A stretch of 64,000 nt of DNA from Cristatella mucedo (GCA_009760855.2 WPIO01000023.1:4117501-4181500), one strand, 5' to 3'. Numbered from the stretch's first letter, positions 1 through 12,545 are shown. The notes: generated from the letters alone by a model not told the origin. Numbers and translations are program-made.

Positions 1-595
1 CTCTGAATATTGGTTTCGCTCGCTTGGGGAGTTTATTCTTTTTTTTTACCGCAAGAGCCAGAGAGTTTCTCTCGCTAAGATTTCTGGTTTTGTCATGAAT
101 CTCGACGTTGCTAAAACAAAGCCGACATATGCAAAGGAAATTCACGATGAAGGTTTTTCATTCGGTGCGCTCTAAGCCTTGGTCTTCGCGTTCCGTCCAA
201 CGGTTCGTATGCGCTGCAAACCCACCTAGACGCGGAGTTGATATTTGTCATCGAAAAAATTAAGCACGTGTAATAGTAAAATGTTAACTTTGCGGTGATT
301 GTATTTATCGCTCTTTGGAAGCTAAACCGTTAAAAAGTGGCCGGAAAGCTGCAATGGCAATGGCATGAAAAAGTCATTTCCAGAACAGTGAGGAGGTGAC
401 GTCAGATCGCGCCTGCTCCCCGATTTAACTCTGGGAAGCGGGAAGCGATAACATTCGCTCGGTCCGAGAATTAATGTGTGTCAAGCAGGACTGACGTAAA
501 GACGGTCTATCGTTAAACCACTAGATCAGCTAGTTGTGCGACCGCAGACACACGTTGTGGATGTTGCAATAGGACAGAAGCTAGCCACAACTGTG
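1..595. other. Anonymous sequence
   Basis: No conserved coding, RNA or repeat signal recognised. Confidence 0.5.
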
Positions 596-797
596 CGCAT
601 CCAACCACATTTGCATGCTGACCCTGTGCATGTCACCCCTAACCATATTATTCATCTCGTTTGTTTTTCAAGCATGATTTTACTTACCATTCAATTGCAT
701 TTCACTTTACAGCAAATGTAAAGCGCCTAGAGAGAGATTGAGTTCTCTGAGGGCGCTTTATCAAGTGAATTATTATTATTATTATTATTATTATTAT
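596..797 (+). mobile_element. Family-1 LINE 3' tail with (ATT)n
   Basis: It runs from the GCATGCTGACCCTGTGCATG segment to AAAGCGCCTAGAGAGAGATT, the GAGGGCGCTTTATCAAGTG stem and ATT repeats. It is nearly the reverse complement of the copy at 13950-14145. Confidence 0.8.
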
Positions 798-1000
798 CCA
801 GCGATGGTTTGGCACAGTGGTTATGGTGCTCGCCCAGACTGAGGTCAAGGCGAATTTCTTAAATGACCGAGGTCGTAGGCACGAGACCGAACCACAGAAC
901 CGAGGTCATAGGCCCCGTTGCATATGTGGAGCGCCTGCAGAGAGACTAAGTTCTCTCAGGGCGCTGTACAAATGAATTATATTTATATTTTATTTCTCAT
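798..1000 (+). mobile_element. LINE-tailed SINE (first type)
   Basis: A tRNA-like head (GGCACAGTGGTTATGGTGCTCGC as box A region, GAGGTCGTAGGCACGAGACC as a degenerate box B) is followed by GAGCGCCTGCAGAGAGACTAAG and the GGGCGCTGTACAAATG stem, the same kind of tail as the family-1 LINE. Confidence 0.7.
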
Positions 1001-1289
1001 TCATTAAAAGCCGGTTAATATAAAAAAAGGTGCGAAATGCAAGTCGGAGAAATGAGTGCTCCTGCGAGCGCATGCTACGAAATAGCAGAAGAAAAAGAAG
1101 CGAGAAACCGAAGCTGCCGAATCGGGCTGAGGTAAGCGTGACCCGTGCCGAGCATTCGGATCACTTCTAAAGTCCGTTCACTCCGTTCAAATGGCCGACT
1201 GCCTGATGGAACTAGCGCACCGCTTCAGCAGCCTGAAAAAGAAGCCAGCAGCGAACGCCAGTTTGTGATTCCTGTGAAGCCGCAGCGTG

Positions 1290-1392
1290 CAGCGACTGGG
1301 CCATCTTGCCGCTTGACGCAAGTGCGCCACCTTGCCACGCGACGCAACTGCGCCCTCACTTGCGGTGTGACAGACTTTCTCCCTTTAATTAG
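1290..1392 (+). repeat. CATCTT-type repeat, copy 1
   Basis: Repeated units of GCCATCTTGCCGCTTGACGC are followed by GACAGACTTTCTCCCTTTAATTAGT. The same block recurs at 39205-39360 and 52545-52700. Confidence 0.6.
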
Positions 1393-1560
1393 TAGAGATT
1401 TGTATAGCGCCCTCAGATACCCTAATCTCTTTCTAGGCACCTTAATAGGCTGCTGCAAAGGAAGCGCGGTCGAAGGGTTAGTGGTAGCTTGCTCAATGAC
1501 AGCAAGCGTAACATGTTTAGAGGTGACATGCACAGGGTCAGCATGCAAAAATGGTTAGTG
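1393..1560 (-). mobile_element. Family-1 LINE 3' tail, diverged
   Basis: AGCGCCCTCAGATACCCTAATCTC and GGTGACATGCACAGGGTCAGC are the antisense tail landmarks. The ATT repeat is missing; the fragment is joined directly to the CATCTT-type repeat. Confidence 0.7.
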
Positions 1561-3269
1561 GCAGCACACTGCTTGGAGGAGGGGGGTTAAGCGCTTGCAT
1601 GGAATGCGCGAATCTAGGTTCAACTCCGGACGCATTTAGCCATGCACCAGGCTTGTAATTGTGCAAGAATGTAATAGCATTTTAAGGATTTTCTAGCTTT
1701 CCGCTCTCGGCCTCGCGTTTGAGAGGATGCATGAATGCGAGGCTCAAGTTGGGCGTTGTCAGTGAGTACAGCTGCGCACTGCTTTTTAGGCCCGTCGCAT
1801 AGAATGGGTAACGAACGTCTCGCAGCGCCTGCTAGTAAGTACCACGACCGCTATCCGCAAAAATTCTGGGGAAATTATTGAATAGACAGTTAAGGCTTTG
1901 CAACGGCTGTCCTGAAACGCTTCGCGAGACAATCACACTGCGAGCGGGCAGCCATTAGACGACCCGCAGTGGACAACACCGAAGCGGAAGCCGGCTGTCA
2001 CGAGCAGACAGCTTCCTCTGCCTTCCGGTCGCTCCTTCAACCGCTTCCCTTCCGCCGTTTCCGTTTGCAGCGGCAAGGTTAGAACAAGATGCCACTTTGT
2101 TTTTGGGCTCGTCACTTCTTGGGCAGCATCGGCGGATCGAGGCGCATCGGCGGACTGGGAGCCGGTCTGGGATTTGCGTTCTGCAATTATTATCGTCCAG
2201 CTTCCGATACCAAAAAGGGCGACTTATTTCGCCCGGGTTGAACACAAGACGACAAGCTACCCGCGTGCTAGCCGAAGCCGCCCGCAGATGGCGAGCGCGG
2301 TGGCGGCGTCGGTCGGCTCGCGCAGCGAGCTCGGACGAGCCGGCGGTGAACGCTCGACGGCTGCGTTACCGCTAATTGCGGCGCCGCCGAACCTCGGCAT
2401 GCGGCACTGATACCAGGATTTTATTCGCGCTCGCCCCCGCCCCGCCCCCTACTGCAGCTGTGGCTTCCAAGCGGTTCAGGTCATTCACCCTCTGACTCGC
2501 ATAGAGCAGTAGCTAAGCGCTGGCTGCGCTAAGCGCGAGCGCGAGCCTAGCTGGCGGACCGTATCGAATTGGCAGGTTCTCGCTAATGGGCTGCTATTGC
2601 CTACAGAACCAAAGCCAGCCGGTCCGCACGCCCGGATAGCGGCGGAACAGGAAGCCAGGCGAGTGATTTATTTCGTCTGAAATCGGCTGAGCAGCCATTA
2701 AAAGTGTTGTTTATCGGCCAAGAATAGCGGTGGAACTGGGTCGTGAGGCCATTTACGGCGCCAGCCGACTCAGTGCGAGCCGCTCCGCTCTGCGGTAGCT
2801 AGCGCTGGCACGAACGGCGCGCGGCCTTGGCAGACGTCGCTTTGTCTGGCAAAGCGCAGCTCGCGAGAGGTGCAAAGAGTCAAGGCGAGGCCGTCGAGAT
2901 GCGTCGAAGGCCGATCGCAGCAGATGGACGCCCGGAAGCTGATCGTGGGTTCCCGACAGCAAAAGAAGAGCTAACTTATTTCCTGCCTCGCCATCCCTGT
3001 CGTACTTCGTCGTCAGCCAAAAGGCCGAGGTGAAGTCACAAAATGTAGCAGCGAGCAGCAGAGAATAACTGCCGAGCCATCGGCAGACGCGCGCAGCAGA
3101 AGCCACTCGCAGTGAACCTCAGCACTGCTCGAGGACGAAAACTATGCCTGTCGTCCAAAGAGTGTTGTCCAATAGCAAGCTGAAGTATTTGACTAGCTGC
3201 TGTCAATCTCATGTCAGCAAATCGGTAAACTCAACTCGAGCTATCTCAAAAGCTAAAAGCATTAACACT

Positions 3270-3270
<1 letters not shown>

Positions 3271-3322
<52 letters not shown>
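3271..3322. repeat. (GA)n microsatellite
   Basis: About 50 bases of GA with one GGGA interruption. Confidence 0.95.
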
Positions 3323-3665
3323 TTGCCTTGAAAACTGGCCAGCATTAATTGTCATCGGATTAAAATTGGAAAGTGAAAGTAGAATTAACACAGTATTCTG
3401 AACGTGCGCTCAAATATGATAAGCTGCTGGCAATTTTATTGCTTATCTAACATAGCTTACCTTTAGCATAGTACTACTAGCGTTCGCCGTCTTCAGACGT
3501 CCGAATGAGCTGGGCAGTCCAACTGAAGTGACACGTCCACTACTTCAGTTGACCCAATTAACCAGCTATGTGCGAAGTCGTGCAGTGCCACAAAGCGAGT
3601 TTGTTGCCATGCTTCTCGGAAACAGCGCACCTGAAGCAAGCAAAGGCAGGGCTGAACGCACTGAG

Positions 3666-3720
3666 CGTGGGCCCAGGGATCACTACTGCGGTTCGTGGGC
3701 CCAGGGATCACTACTGCGGG
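3666..3720. repeat. Tandem duplication, 28-base unit
   Basis: CGTGGGCCCAGGGATCACTA plus CTGCGG occurs twice in direct succession. Confidence 0.85.
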
Positions 3721-4611
3721 CCCGGCGGCGATGGCTCCACTCCGGAAGACGGCTAGGCACTTGTTGTGAGAGCCTGCTGCTTCTGCTATTGCTGCAGCCG
3801 GAGACACAGTAGCGTAACACACTCCATCTTCCTCTCAGCCCGGCCAGAGCAATATTTGGGTATGGATGGACAGGCGACGGTGCGATGGCTTTGCGCTACT
3901 CGAGCCGCCTTCTATTCGGCTACAGTGGCGGCTGCTTCGTTTCGGCTGGCCACGAGCTAACTTTCGCTACCTGCGGCTCAGATCTAAGGCTTCTCTTGCG
4001 GCCCAACGCGCCTCCGCCGCCGAGCTTCATTCGCGAGTACAATTCTCACCATTCACTACAGTCGGGCAGGGCGTTAGCGGAATTATGGCCGCTTAACGGC
4101 CGCCCTGCGGAATGCCGCACACATTTTGCGGCGAAGAATGACGCAGACGGCGACTAGCCGGATGCCAACCGGTCCGCTTTATAGCTCTGGCTCGGCCATC
4201 GGCAGGTAGCTAGCGATTAAGAATAGGACTCGCTCAGAGCGACCGTGCTAGCAGCGAGAGCAGAGCGTGGCTCAGCCCAGCCCGGGTGCGCCCCGCTTAG
4301 AGATGAGCGCCTGAGTCCGCTCATCTTGCTGAACCCAAGAGAAGGCGCGGTTCCACGAGCCGCGGGCGCAACGAACGCTGCATGGCCAGTGCGAGAGATG
4401 CGGATCGCGACTGCGAGCGGAAGCCGAGGCGGCATGCCAACGGCCTTCGAAGCGAATTCCTCTCATATTGAGTAGAGTACAGTCAATTCAAAAGCAAATT
4501 ATTGGGCAAAAACGTCTTGTACGCACTATTAGTCGAGAAGTTTCCTGCAGCTTGAGAATAAATGGCTGGGTATAATTGATCGGAGACGAGCAAGTCTTAC
4601 CCAGACGAGTT

Positions 4612-4720
4612 GTACTACTGCTACTACTACTACTACTACTACTAATAAAAATAAGAATACATTTAATAAAGCGCCCTCAGATAACTCAATCTCTTTCCAG
4701 GCGCTCGTGTCTGTTAATAT
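4612..4720 (-). mobile_element. Family-1 LINE 3' tail with mixed TAC/AAT repeat
   Basis: AAAGCGCCCTCAGATAACTC and TCTCTTTCCAGGCGCT form the antisense tail. The terminal microsatellite has partly turned into CTA repeats. Confidence 0.7.
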
Positions 4721-6825
4721 CTATGGTGAACAGCAAGTGTAGCGTAACGGCGAGCTTTCGTAATCCTCAACCGGAAGTTTGAAAAAAGACTCAAACTGGA
4801 CTGAACGATTTACCCTCTGAGTCGCGATATTGCTTCTGTTCCCGGTATGCTAGACTGTACTCCTACAGCGCAGTGACACGACAGGAATTTCTCTGTCTGT
4901 CGGCCTGTCTGTCTGCCCACTGTCGTACTTGCTCCTACTAGAAGGCGTTTCGCAGAAGTTCGAGAGGTGGCCGCGAGGCCACTAAACGACTGGTCACTTT
5001 GGTGACTGCTGCGTCAGTAAACAATACGTGAATCGGTGATGAATTTTACCTCTTCGGATGCGGCTGCGTCATTGGGAAACTAGTCGAAAAGTGGTGAATT
5101 ATAGCACTATCCAGGTTGGCGCTCGCAAACATCGCGAGAATTAGTAGTCATTCCCTAAGCTTTCGAATGCTAACTACACGGTGCCAAAGTAATAAAGTTC
5201 ACTATTCCGAAGGCTGACGCAGAATTACGGAGTAAAAGAAACGAAAAAATTTAAAAAAAAACTAGCAGCCACGGAGAAGCTTAGCTGAACTCCGAGCTGG
5301 CCAGCGACGGCGTTGCTTATGGCGCCAAGCTCAAAGTAGTGATCAGCGAACGTCAGTGAGGAAAGAAGAGGGTCGTGAAGAGCGAGCGCCGTACACTTGG
5401 GCACGAGACCCACGAGCTCACTATAAGAGAGCAACGATGGCGAAGCTGGAGGGGCGAACTACTCGAACCCACATTACCGCTTGGGATCTTGGTGCTTTCC
5501 CAATTCTCGCGGCCAGATTCGGAGAGAGTTATGGTAAGCTCAACTGGCGCCGATGCGCCGGTGCCTTCGCGATGGTGCACTTGTTCTTCGCCCGGTGGCA
5601 CGGCCGCTCGAAGAAAGAGCCAATTAGAGCTAGTAATGCCGTATATTGAGCTATGCTATTCCTTTGCCAACGCGTCACTCCGATACAGGGCTTTGTTGCT
5701 GCTGCTTTAGTGCAAGATAATTTTTTTTGACGTAAGTTTACCTTTAATGCATTTGATCCTAATTCGAGTGACAGAATTTCCATCTTTCGTACCTTCGCAA
5801 TTGAGCAAGGAGATTATATTCATCAATGAATCTATCTGCTACTCTACCAAGACAACCAATTCTATGACGCTATCACAAGGAGATTTTTTAATAGCATACA
5901 TGCTAAAGCCCACCAGACGTCCGATGAGCACACGGTAGCGCACTGACTTCTTCGCACCGAAACCAAGAGAAAGTGAGTCTTGGACCCGTAGGCAAATGTC
6001 GCAAATGGTTATTTTTAAGTGAAAGAATGGAACAGCTAACATATGTTCCTTAAAGGACCGGAGGGACCGATAGAACTCGCAGTGCAGTCGGCGATTTCGC
6101 CCCCAGTTACCGTCGGGCAACTTCATATTGGCCCGTGATGCAATCCTAGGGGCCGCGGAGTTTGTCTCGTTGCTCGTGTTGATATTTCGTAGGTGTTTTG
6201 CAAAATTCGGCGCCACAATCTGAACGTTTCAAAAAGTTGTTAATTATCAATTACAATCTGAACGCTTCGAAATTAGACCGCACCGGCAGCAGCACCGTAT
6301 GCAAAAGAAAGGCCCAAAGCCAGCAGACGACATCTCGGCGACATTCGGCGATCGCACGTCGAGTGTCACCTGCCTGCCTGGTCACCGATTATGCGTCGGT
6401 GCCGGCGTGTCGTACGGAGGCATTCCCCACTTCCAAACGGTCGGAGAACGAGCTTTGCGAAAGACTCTCGGAGGTAACTGAGCAGAGAACTGGAGCAGCA
6501 GCGCACTTCGCCCAGTGATTTCTCGCTGCGATGTTCCGAACCGCCGTGCCAGTGCAGGTGGCGGTTCCCACCCTCATTACAAAGGGTGACGAATGGTGAC
6601 GAATGATCTCGTCCAGGCGCCGCTTTCACCAGGGCGCTCCCCAGGACGCTTTCGCACCGAGAAATCTCAAAGGCGTGCGTTCAGCGAAAGCTGCGACCGG
6701 TCTCACGCGCTGGCCTGGCCGCCGCGAAGTCGGACAGCAGGCGAACGCAGAGCGCCGCTACCGTCGCGGTTCTGGGGTTAACGGGGTTCGAAAACAAGAA
6801 GAAGGCAAAGAAAGCATTTAAATAA
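4721..6825. other. No recognised gene
   Basis: Only the doubtful family-2 LINE remnant (5839-6070) is visible. Open frames here lack motifs. Confidence 0.5.
5839..6070 (-). mobile_element. Possible family-2 LINE remnant
   Basis: On the minus strand EHMLAVPFFHLKITICDICL resembles MNSKLAVLFLHLKTVGDTSL of the family-2 copy at 8245-8481. The rest is unrecognisable. Confidence 0.35.
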
Positions 6826-6950
6826 TTCATTAGCAGAGCGCCCTTGGGGGACCGAATCGCTAAACTGGCGCTTTACATGCAGGGCTCGAGCCACGACCTC
6901 GGTCGTAAAAGTGAGTAAAGGAGAGTAGCCTACCCTTGAGCTAAACCGTA
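6826..6950 (-). mobile_element. LINE-tailed SINE (first type)
   Basis: GAGCGCCCTTGGGGGACCG...GGCGCTTTACATG is the antisense tail. GGGCTCGAGCCACGACCTCGG is the box B region of the tRNA-like head. Confidence 0.6.
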
Positions 6951-6999
6951 TGGAACCGGAGCCACGCACGTACAAGACAGCTGCTTCTGAAGTTAAAAG

Positions 7000-7717
7000 C
7001 TGGCGCACGTACTTGTCGGATGCACAAGAAACAGGCGCTACCGAGCAGAGCGCTTCCGTTCGTGCCATTGCGTCTTGATGTCCACTTCCCGGAACTCGCG
7101 GGTCTTCCTGCCTGCTCAATAAAATGTGTGCGATTGGTGCAGATCTCTACAAGTAGGCTTTGTCCGCGTGAAGATTGAAACTGCAGCGTTACACTACTTC
7201 TCACCGAGCTATGAGAAAGCAACCCATCGAGAAGCCCATCGACTTCAAGGTAGGTTCTGCCCCTCACTCTTACGTCCCTTTACTCTCTTGCTACGTCCTA
7301 ACCAACGGATGTACTTTCTATTCAGCTTTTCGCATCGCAACAACCGTTCTTTTGACTCAAGTCGTGTCGCTGTACCCCTAACCAGCCTCAAATCCTGTGA
7401 AAACCGTGCCTTTTATTGGTTCACTCTAAAAGGTTGGAATTTAATCCCAACTGACGTCGCGACATCACCTGACTTGACGTTAAGCTAAGGGAAGGAAGCT
7501 AAAACCCACTTGCTACTCACACCGTATCCTGGATCCGTGTGAATTGTCCTCTGTGTGGTCATGCGCGCCGACACTATGCACGCTATCACTAACCGATCGA
7601 CACGTTTCTTTCCAGCACATAGGTTAAAGTGCCTAGAAAGAGATTTAGTTCTCGCATTACGCTGCACAAATATCGTACGATTTTATCGTAATGTTATTAC
7701 AGTGGATCTGATCTTAT
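7000..7717 (+). mobile_element. Family-1 LINE 3' end, diverged
   Basis: Decayed coding traces follow the LINE order: RLDVHFPELAGLPACSIKC, RLVQISTSRLCPRED, then KATHREAHRLQG and a WFTLKGWNLIPTDV-like version of the AWNSLP region. The tail AAAGTGCCTAGAAAGAGATT ends near 7717 with no microsatellite. Confidence 0.65.
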
Positions 7718-7903
7718 TCTCAACGACGCTGGTAGCCAGTGGAAGCTACTGGACAACGAACGGCAAAAAATAACCAAGAAGGCTTGCTCTTACCCGTGAC
7801 GTCAGCACAGCGGATGAGTGGGTATACTCTACAGAACTGGAGCTTCGTGCACCTTGCAGCCTAACTAAATTACTCTTGACTCAATTAATAGCTAGTTTAT
7901 ACC

Positions 7904-7957
7904 TATCGCCAGGTAAGAAAGACACAGCCGAGACAGCCGTATCGCCAGGTAAGAAAG
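7904..7957. repeat. Short direct repeat
   Basis: TATCGCCAGGTAAGAAAG occurs at 7904-7921 and 7940-7957, a 36-base period. Confidence 0.8.
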
Positions 7958-8026
7958 CCACCTATTGTTGTCGTTGGATCAATCATCAGTGGATGGACTC
8001 GTGCATTGCTATTGATCTATTCAAAG

Positions 8027-8520
8027 GTAACTCCGTCTGTAACTCCAAAAAAGCCACAAAGACTAAGTGGGTTCGAGGCAGGAGAGTTTTCCATAAAGCA
8101 CTCAAAGGCTAAGCAGCTTTCGGTACGCATCCGGGAGCTACTTACTTAATCTCAAATACTTAATCTCACTCTAAAAAAAAGAAAGTGAGAAGCATAGCTG
8201 ACTCAGGAAGGCAGTGACGAAGTGATTAGCACGGAGGTAGCAGCTCAAGATGACTGGAAAGGAAGTGCGTAAGTGCTGCAGTCGGCAGCAGGCGAGTATA
8301 TGTCATTACGTAAGATTTGTGGAAGTGAGTTCCTCAGTCTTGGACCTGCAGAGCATAAGCTAGTGTCACCAACGGTCTTTAAGTGAAGGAATAGAACAGC
8401 TAATTTACTGTTCATACAGGACCTGAGGACACGGTGAGGCTTAAACTGGTGCACCAATTCAACTAGGTATGCAGTAGCCAAGCCATGGCGGGCCCTGTGA
8501 GTCAGTGTAAGAGCTTGGCG
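8027..8520 (-). mobile_element. Family-2 LINE 3' end
   Basis: The minus strand encodes AYLVELVHQFKPHRVLRSC, KLAVLFLHLKTVGD and SAGPRLRNSLPQIL. The tail (CTAAGCAGCTTTCGGTACGCA, AACTCCGTCTGTAACTCC) matches the family-2 copy at 12945-13450. Confidence 0.8.
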
Positions 8521-10969
8521 CCTCTGTGGCGCCGCCTCGAGGACTGCACTTGAAGGATCCGAATGCTATCCGCGAGGTAAAACTACGATCTCGTCGAGTG
8601 GTGAGTGACAAGATCGTTGCCTAGACACCTTCCAACTCTGCCTCCCCCCCTGTAATCTAGCCCCCACCACAAACCCGCCATTGTATCTCTGTCCTTAGGG
8701 TTACCCAAAAGTGCTGCGTGCGGCCCTCCGCTATTCTTTCTTCCAAAGGCGAGATACCTCTTTCTCAGATTTCGATTGCGACTCACTAGACCCTTTGTGT
8801 GACTATTTCAAGCGGCTGCTTGAATCGAATAAAGGTGGCTGCTAAACAATGGCGGCTGGGGACGATTTTGATGGACATCTAATGAAAGACGGGCCGTTGG
8901 AAAATTCCCAGGTTCCACTTGCGTCCACTGATTACAGACATTTATGAAATGCTCTTCTGTGCAAGGCCTCTTGGATGAGGCACTAGATGGAGCTGCAACC
9001 TATGGGCGGCGCAGCGCACACAAGTCACACTAACGATTATAGCGATGGCTTGTACGGTTTAAGAGCATCGTATTTAGTATATTTAAAATGAGTCTACTGG
9101 TAGGTTCACAGATTTTACACGAAAGCTGTCACTTCACAAATTCAGTAATGAATTGTTCCGGGTATATTCATGAAGGCTCCTCAACCGTTCATCGTAAGGG
9201 GATAAGGAAGATTTCGTCATTCGCCGTCGTTTGCAAACCGAAACCCCTCAAATAGTTTTCAATTAGACATCAAGTGATAGTGGACCGCCGCCGCCGCGTC
9301 TCCTGCTGTAAGCTTAGAATATGTGCTGTAGCAAATATTACTTAGATAGATGTCAGTGTTTAAGTAGTACAGGTTTTTGAACTGCCTACAGGTTTTAACG
9401 GCCTGCTGCACTGGCAGGAGTACAAACTCAGTTGGTATAAAATCACCAACCTACTCTTCCAAACATTGTGGATAGTCTAGCAATATTTGAACAAGTATAA
9501 CTTAGGTACAGTGTATTCTCTTAGTCCTAATAGCCCTTTCTGCAGTCATTCGCACCCGTAAAGTAATTGATGCATAGGCAAGCCACCCTCACATTTCTAA
9601 TGTCGTCTCACGGTTCGTTTACTTTCTGTGACTTTTAAAGGGAAGTCTGGGGTTGGAACTCTAGGATCGCTGCAATTCCTAGAAGGCACATAATTAACCC
9701 TAGCGGTCGGCGTATTCAGTGAAACATTCAAATCATTATATCAAGAGAGGAAGATTGCTGAAGACGTCGGAATCGCCGGCTGCTTGGGCATACCGTCAAA
9801 AATGGAAGTTTGACTCCGGCGCCTCATGACGGTAGATGGCTCACTTCGAATCATTGTTGCTGCTCAAAAAGTTTCCTTTTAATAGACAGGTCAGCAAATT
9901 CCACAAAAACCTGTGACAAACTTTCAAGTGTTGCTGCTGCTTCAGCTACCAGCCCTTGTGGCAAGCTGCTTTTTGTATCGGTTAAGATGCGTCAGTCAAC
10001 TGATAGTCGCGCCGCAGCTGTTCTACTGGCAATCGATTTTCATTTGCAAAAGCCGCGGGCACCAATATTTTCTGACAAGCTGTACAAGTTACCCTTTCGA
10101 TAACCGTCAGAAATTTTTTTTAATGCGGAGATTTTTCAAGTTTATGCTGGCAAATGATGGTGATAAGTCTGTCATTTTGCCTTATGCCACAATTGAGCTC
10201 GTGGTAGTGCACAACTCGTTGTCAGTTAACGTCCATCATGGCAACATTGATGGTATCGTTTTGTAGTGCCGTGCGAGAACTTGATATTCATCCAGGTGCT
10301 TTTCAACTCTTGGCAAGAGATTCGATAGCCAAGTGCTAGTGACATACGCAATTATCAAACGTGCAAAAGCAAACAAGTAACATGCTTAGGTCAGCATTCT
10401 AAAGCAAACTTGAAGACACTCATTGCTACCAGTGAGTAAGACATCTGGCTAATAACATGCACTGAATCATGCACCAATAGGCACGAGAAACACATCGGAG
10501 TAAAGGAAACAGGAAAGTTCACTGGGTTGAAGGTAAAGCTGACAACAGATGCATCTATTAGTGGGACTTGAAAGATGCACGGTCTTTGCAGGTAGTGATC
10601 GTAGCCGGAAGCTAGCTCCAGACTTTTAGTGCATACGAGCTGAGGGCTCGATAGCCAAAAATATTATACAAAAAAACAGCGGAGGAATATAAGAGCAGCC
10701 CTGAAAGGAAAAAGAGTATTTCGTGCCATACCAAGTTTTACTTTGATAGTAAATCAGAGAGAAAAAGTTAATAATTAGATGTCCATAGGCACGTAGTTTC
10801 TTACGCACTACGGTCAAATAACAAGCAGAATAACTTTAAACAGGTCTTAGCTGTATCGTTTTCGTATACGATGTTCGCAAGAACTTCAGTTTTCGGAAGA
10901 ATCCTGCAACGAACAAGAACGCACGTTAGACCGCTCTATGTCAGGAGGTGAGAAAGGTGGAAACACGAC
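8521..10969. other. Mostly anonymous; possible decayed coding relic at 9851-10175 (-)
   Basis: A minus-strand frame with two in-frame TGAs and one shift reads like protein (ending VAEAAATLESLSQVFVEFAD) but matches nothing I know. Confidence 0.4.
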
Positions 10970-11000
10970 TGACCTCCGAAAGTTGAACGAGCACAACCAA

Positions 11001-11343
11001 ATTTCCTAAATTTCAATCCATTGGCCTCCCGAAGGAATTGCAGTTAGCCAGGACGTCGTTCGCTCGATAAAAACGTCGACTGACGCCGACCGAGTGCCTC
11101 GAAGCCAGGGGCCCGACATCGCTGTTCAACTTTCGGAGGTCAGCCGCCCACGCACTAACGTACATATCGAGGTGCGGTTGGGTCGTGCGTGTGCGCCGTA
11201 CTGAGCTCATCATTGATGGCACCGATGTCGGGCCCCTGGCTTCGTGGCGCTCGGTAGGCGTCAGTCGACGTTTTTATCGAGCGAACGACGTCCTGTCTAA
11301 CTGCGATTCCTTCGGGAGGCCAATGGACTGAAATTTAGGAAAT
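11001..11343. repeat. Near-perfect inverted repeat, 121-base arms
   Basis: Arms at 11001-11121 and 11223-11343 are reverse complements with six mismatches by my count, separated by 101 bases. A second, perfect 19-base inverted repeat (10970-10988 with 11124-11142) overlaps it. The minus-strand reading of the right arm continues a LINE C-terminus-like frame at 11344-11430. Confidence 0.9.
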
Positions 11344-11430
11344 TCTAATATTTGAGGCAAAGAATTCCACCGTGCCGGGATGAGGAACCTCAATGATTGA
11401 CTACTGACCTGTGAAGCCAGGTAGACTGGA
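11344..11430 (-). mobile_element. LINE C-terminus-like fragment
   Basis: On the minus strand SSQSLRFLIPARWNSLPQIL resembles the conserved region ending in a WNSLP motif in the local LINEs. It runs into the right arm of the inverted repeat. Confidence 0.5.
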
Positions 11431-11691
11431 CCATAAGCTGAAAGGCACAGGCAGACGCACCGCAGACCGCAACCGTTGCTATATGGCGGCCATTGCCCGC
11501 CATATTCTTGGCCGCCAGCCGAAGCGTTGCCAGCCAGCCCGCCTGCAATGTTCAATGTGTCACACAAACGTCCTGTGTTGGACCGAAATTCCGACGCGAA
11601 AGCTTTTGCTGTAGCTCCAGCAACGACACATTCTCAGTGCAGCCTGGGCCTTCGCAAGCCTCCGCAAGCAGCCAGCCACAGTTGGCCACCT

Positions 11692-11945
11692 AATAATAAT
11701 AATAATAACACATTTTATATAGCGCCCTCAGAGAGCTCAATTGCTTTCAAAGGATGCACGATCGAACTGTTAGTGGTATAATGCTCAATAAACACCAAGA
11801 ATAACATGGTTAGGAGTGACATGCACAGGGTCAGCATGCAAGTATGGTTAGTGGCAGCATGCACAGTGTAAGCACGCATAAGCACGTAAAGGACGAATCA
11901 CAGGGACCCACTAAATGCTGTGATAAATAGACTTAAGCAGTACTC
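11692..11945 (-). mobile_element. Family-1 LINE 3' tail with (AAT)n
   Basis: AATAATAATAATAAC is followed by AGCGCCCTCAGAGAGCTCAATTGC, GGTTAGGAGTGACATGCACAG and GCATAAGCACGTAAAGGACG, in the order of an intact antisense tail. Confidence 0.8.
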
Positions 11946-12084
11946 TTCGCAGAGACGGAAAACAGCACACATGTACTTATATTATACCTAAGAAAAAAAG
12001 GTCAAAGTTGGTTCTTTGCAGCTATCTTTCCTAACTTCCAAGTAGTATCTCCACTAATTAAAGTGTAAAAGTCCGTCCGCCAGT

Positions 12085-12545
12085 CATGCGACAAGGTGGC
12101 GCACTTCTATTCCACCTTCTAGAATCCCTTGATTCTCTGGCTCCAGCCTACCTATCAGAGCTACTCCATCACCTGGCCAAGAATAGTACAAACCGCTGTT
12201 ATGACTCGAACTGTTTAGCCATACCTCGTACGAACCCCAAAACCGTTTTAGACCGTGCCTTTAATTTTTATGCTCCCAAAGCCTGGAACTCACTACCGAA
12301 GCATGGCATAACGTCCTCTGACATGACAACGTTTAAAAAGAAGCTTAGAACGCACCTGTTTATTACAGCATTTGGTGGGCCTTTGTGAGTCGTCCTTCGT
12401 GTGCATGTCTTGCTTACACTATGCCTGCTGCTTTTGAATGTTAACACCAAATAGTTGGTAATGCTTTACATGCAGCTTCTGTACAGTGCCTAGACAGGTA
12501 CTCAGTTCTCTGATGGCGCTAAACAAGTGTATCATTATTATTAAG
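12085..12545 (+). mobile_element. Family-1 LINE 3' end
   Basis: LDSLAPAYLSELLHHLAK and [31 protein letters not shown] are the conserved C-terminus, with a stop at 12388. The tail ends in GGCGCTAAACAAGTG and three ATT units. Confidence 0.85.

Larger units (their letters stand above)
1561..4611. other. GC- and CpG-rich sequence without a recognised gene
   Basis: Many short overlapping frames on both strands show no protein motif. The CpG richness at 1900-2900 and 3850-4450 could reflect promoters of genes outside the window or simply local base composition. Confidence 0.5.

Noticed and set aside
1145-1558. 137-codon frame
   Set aside because: It lies across the CATCTT-type repeat and an antisense LINE tail.
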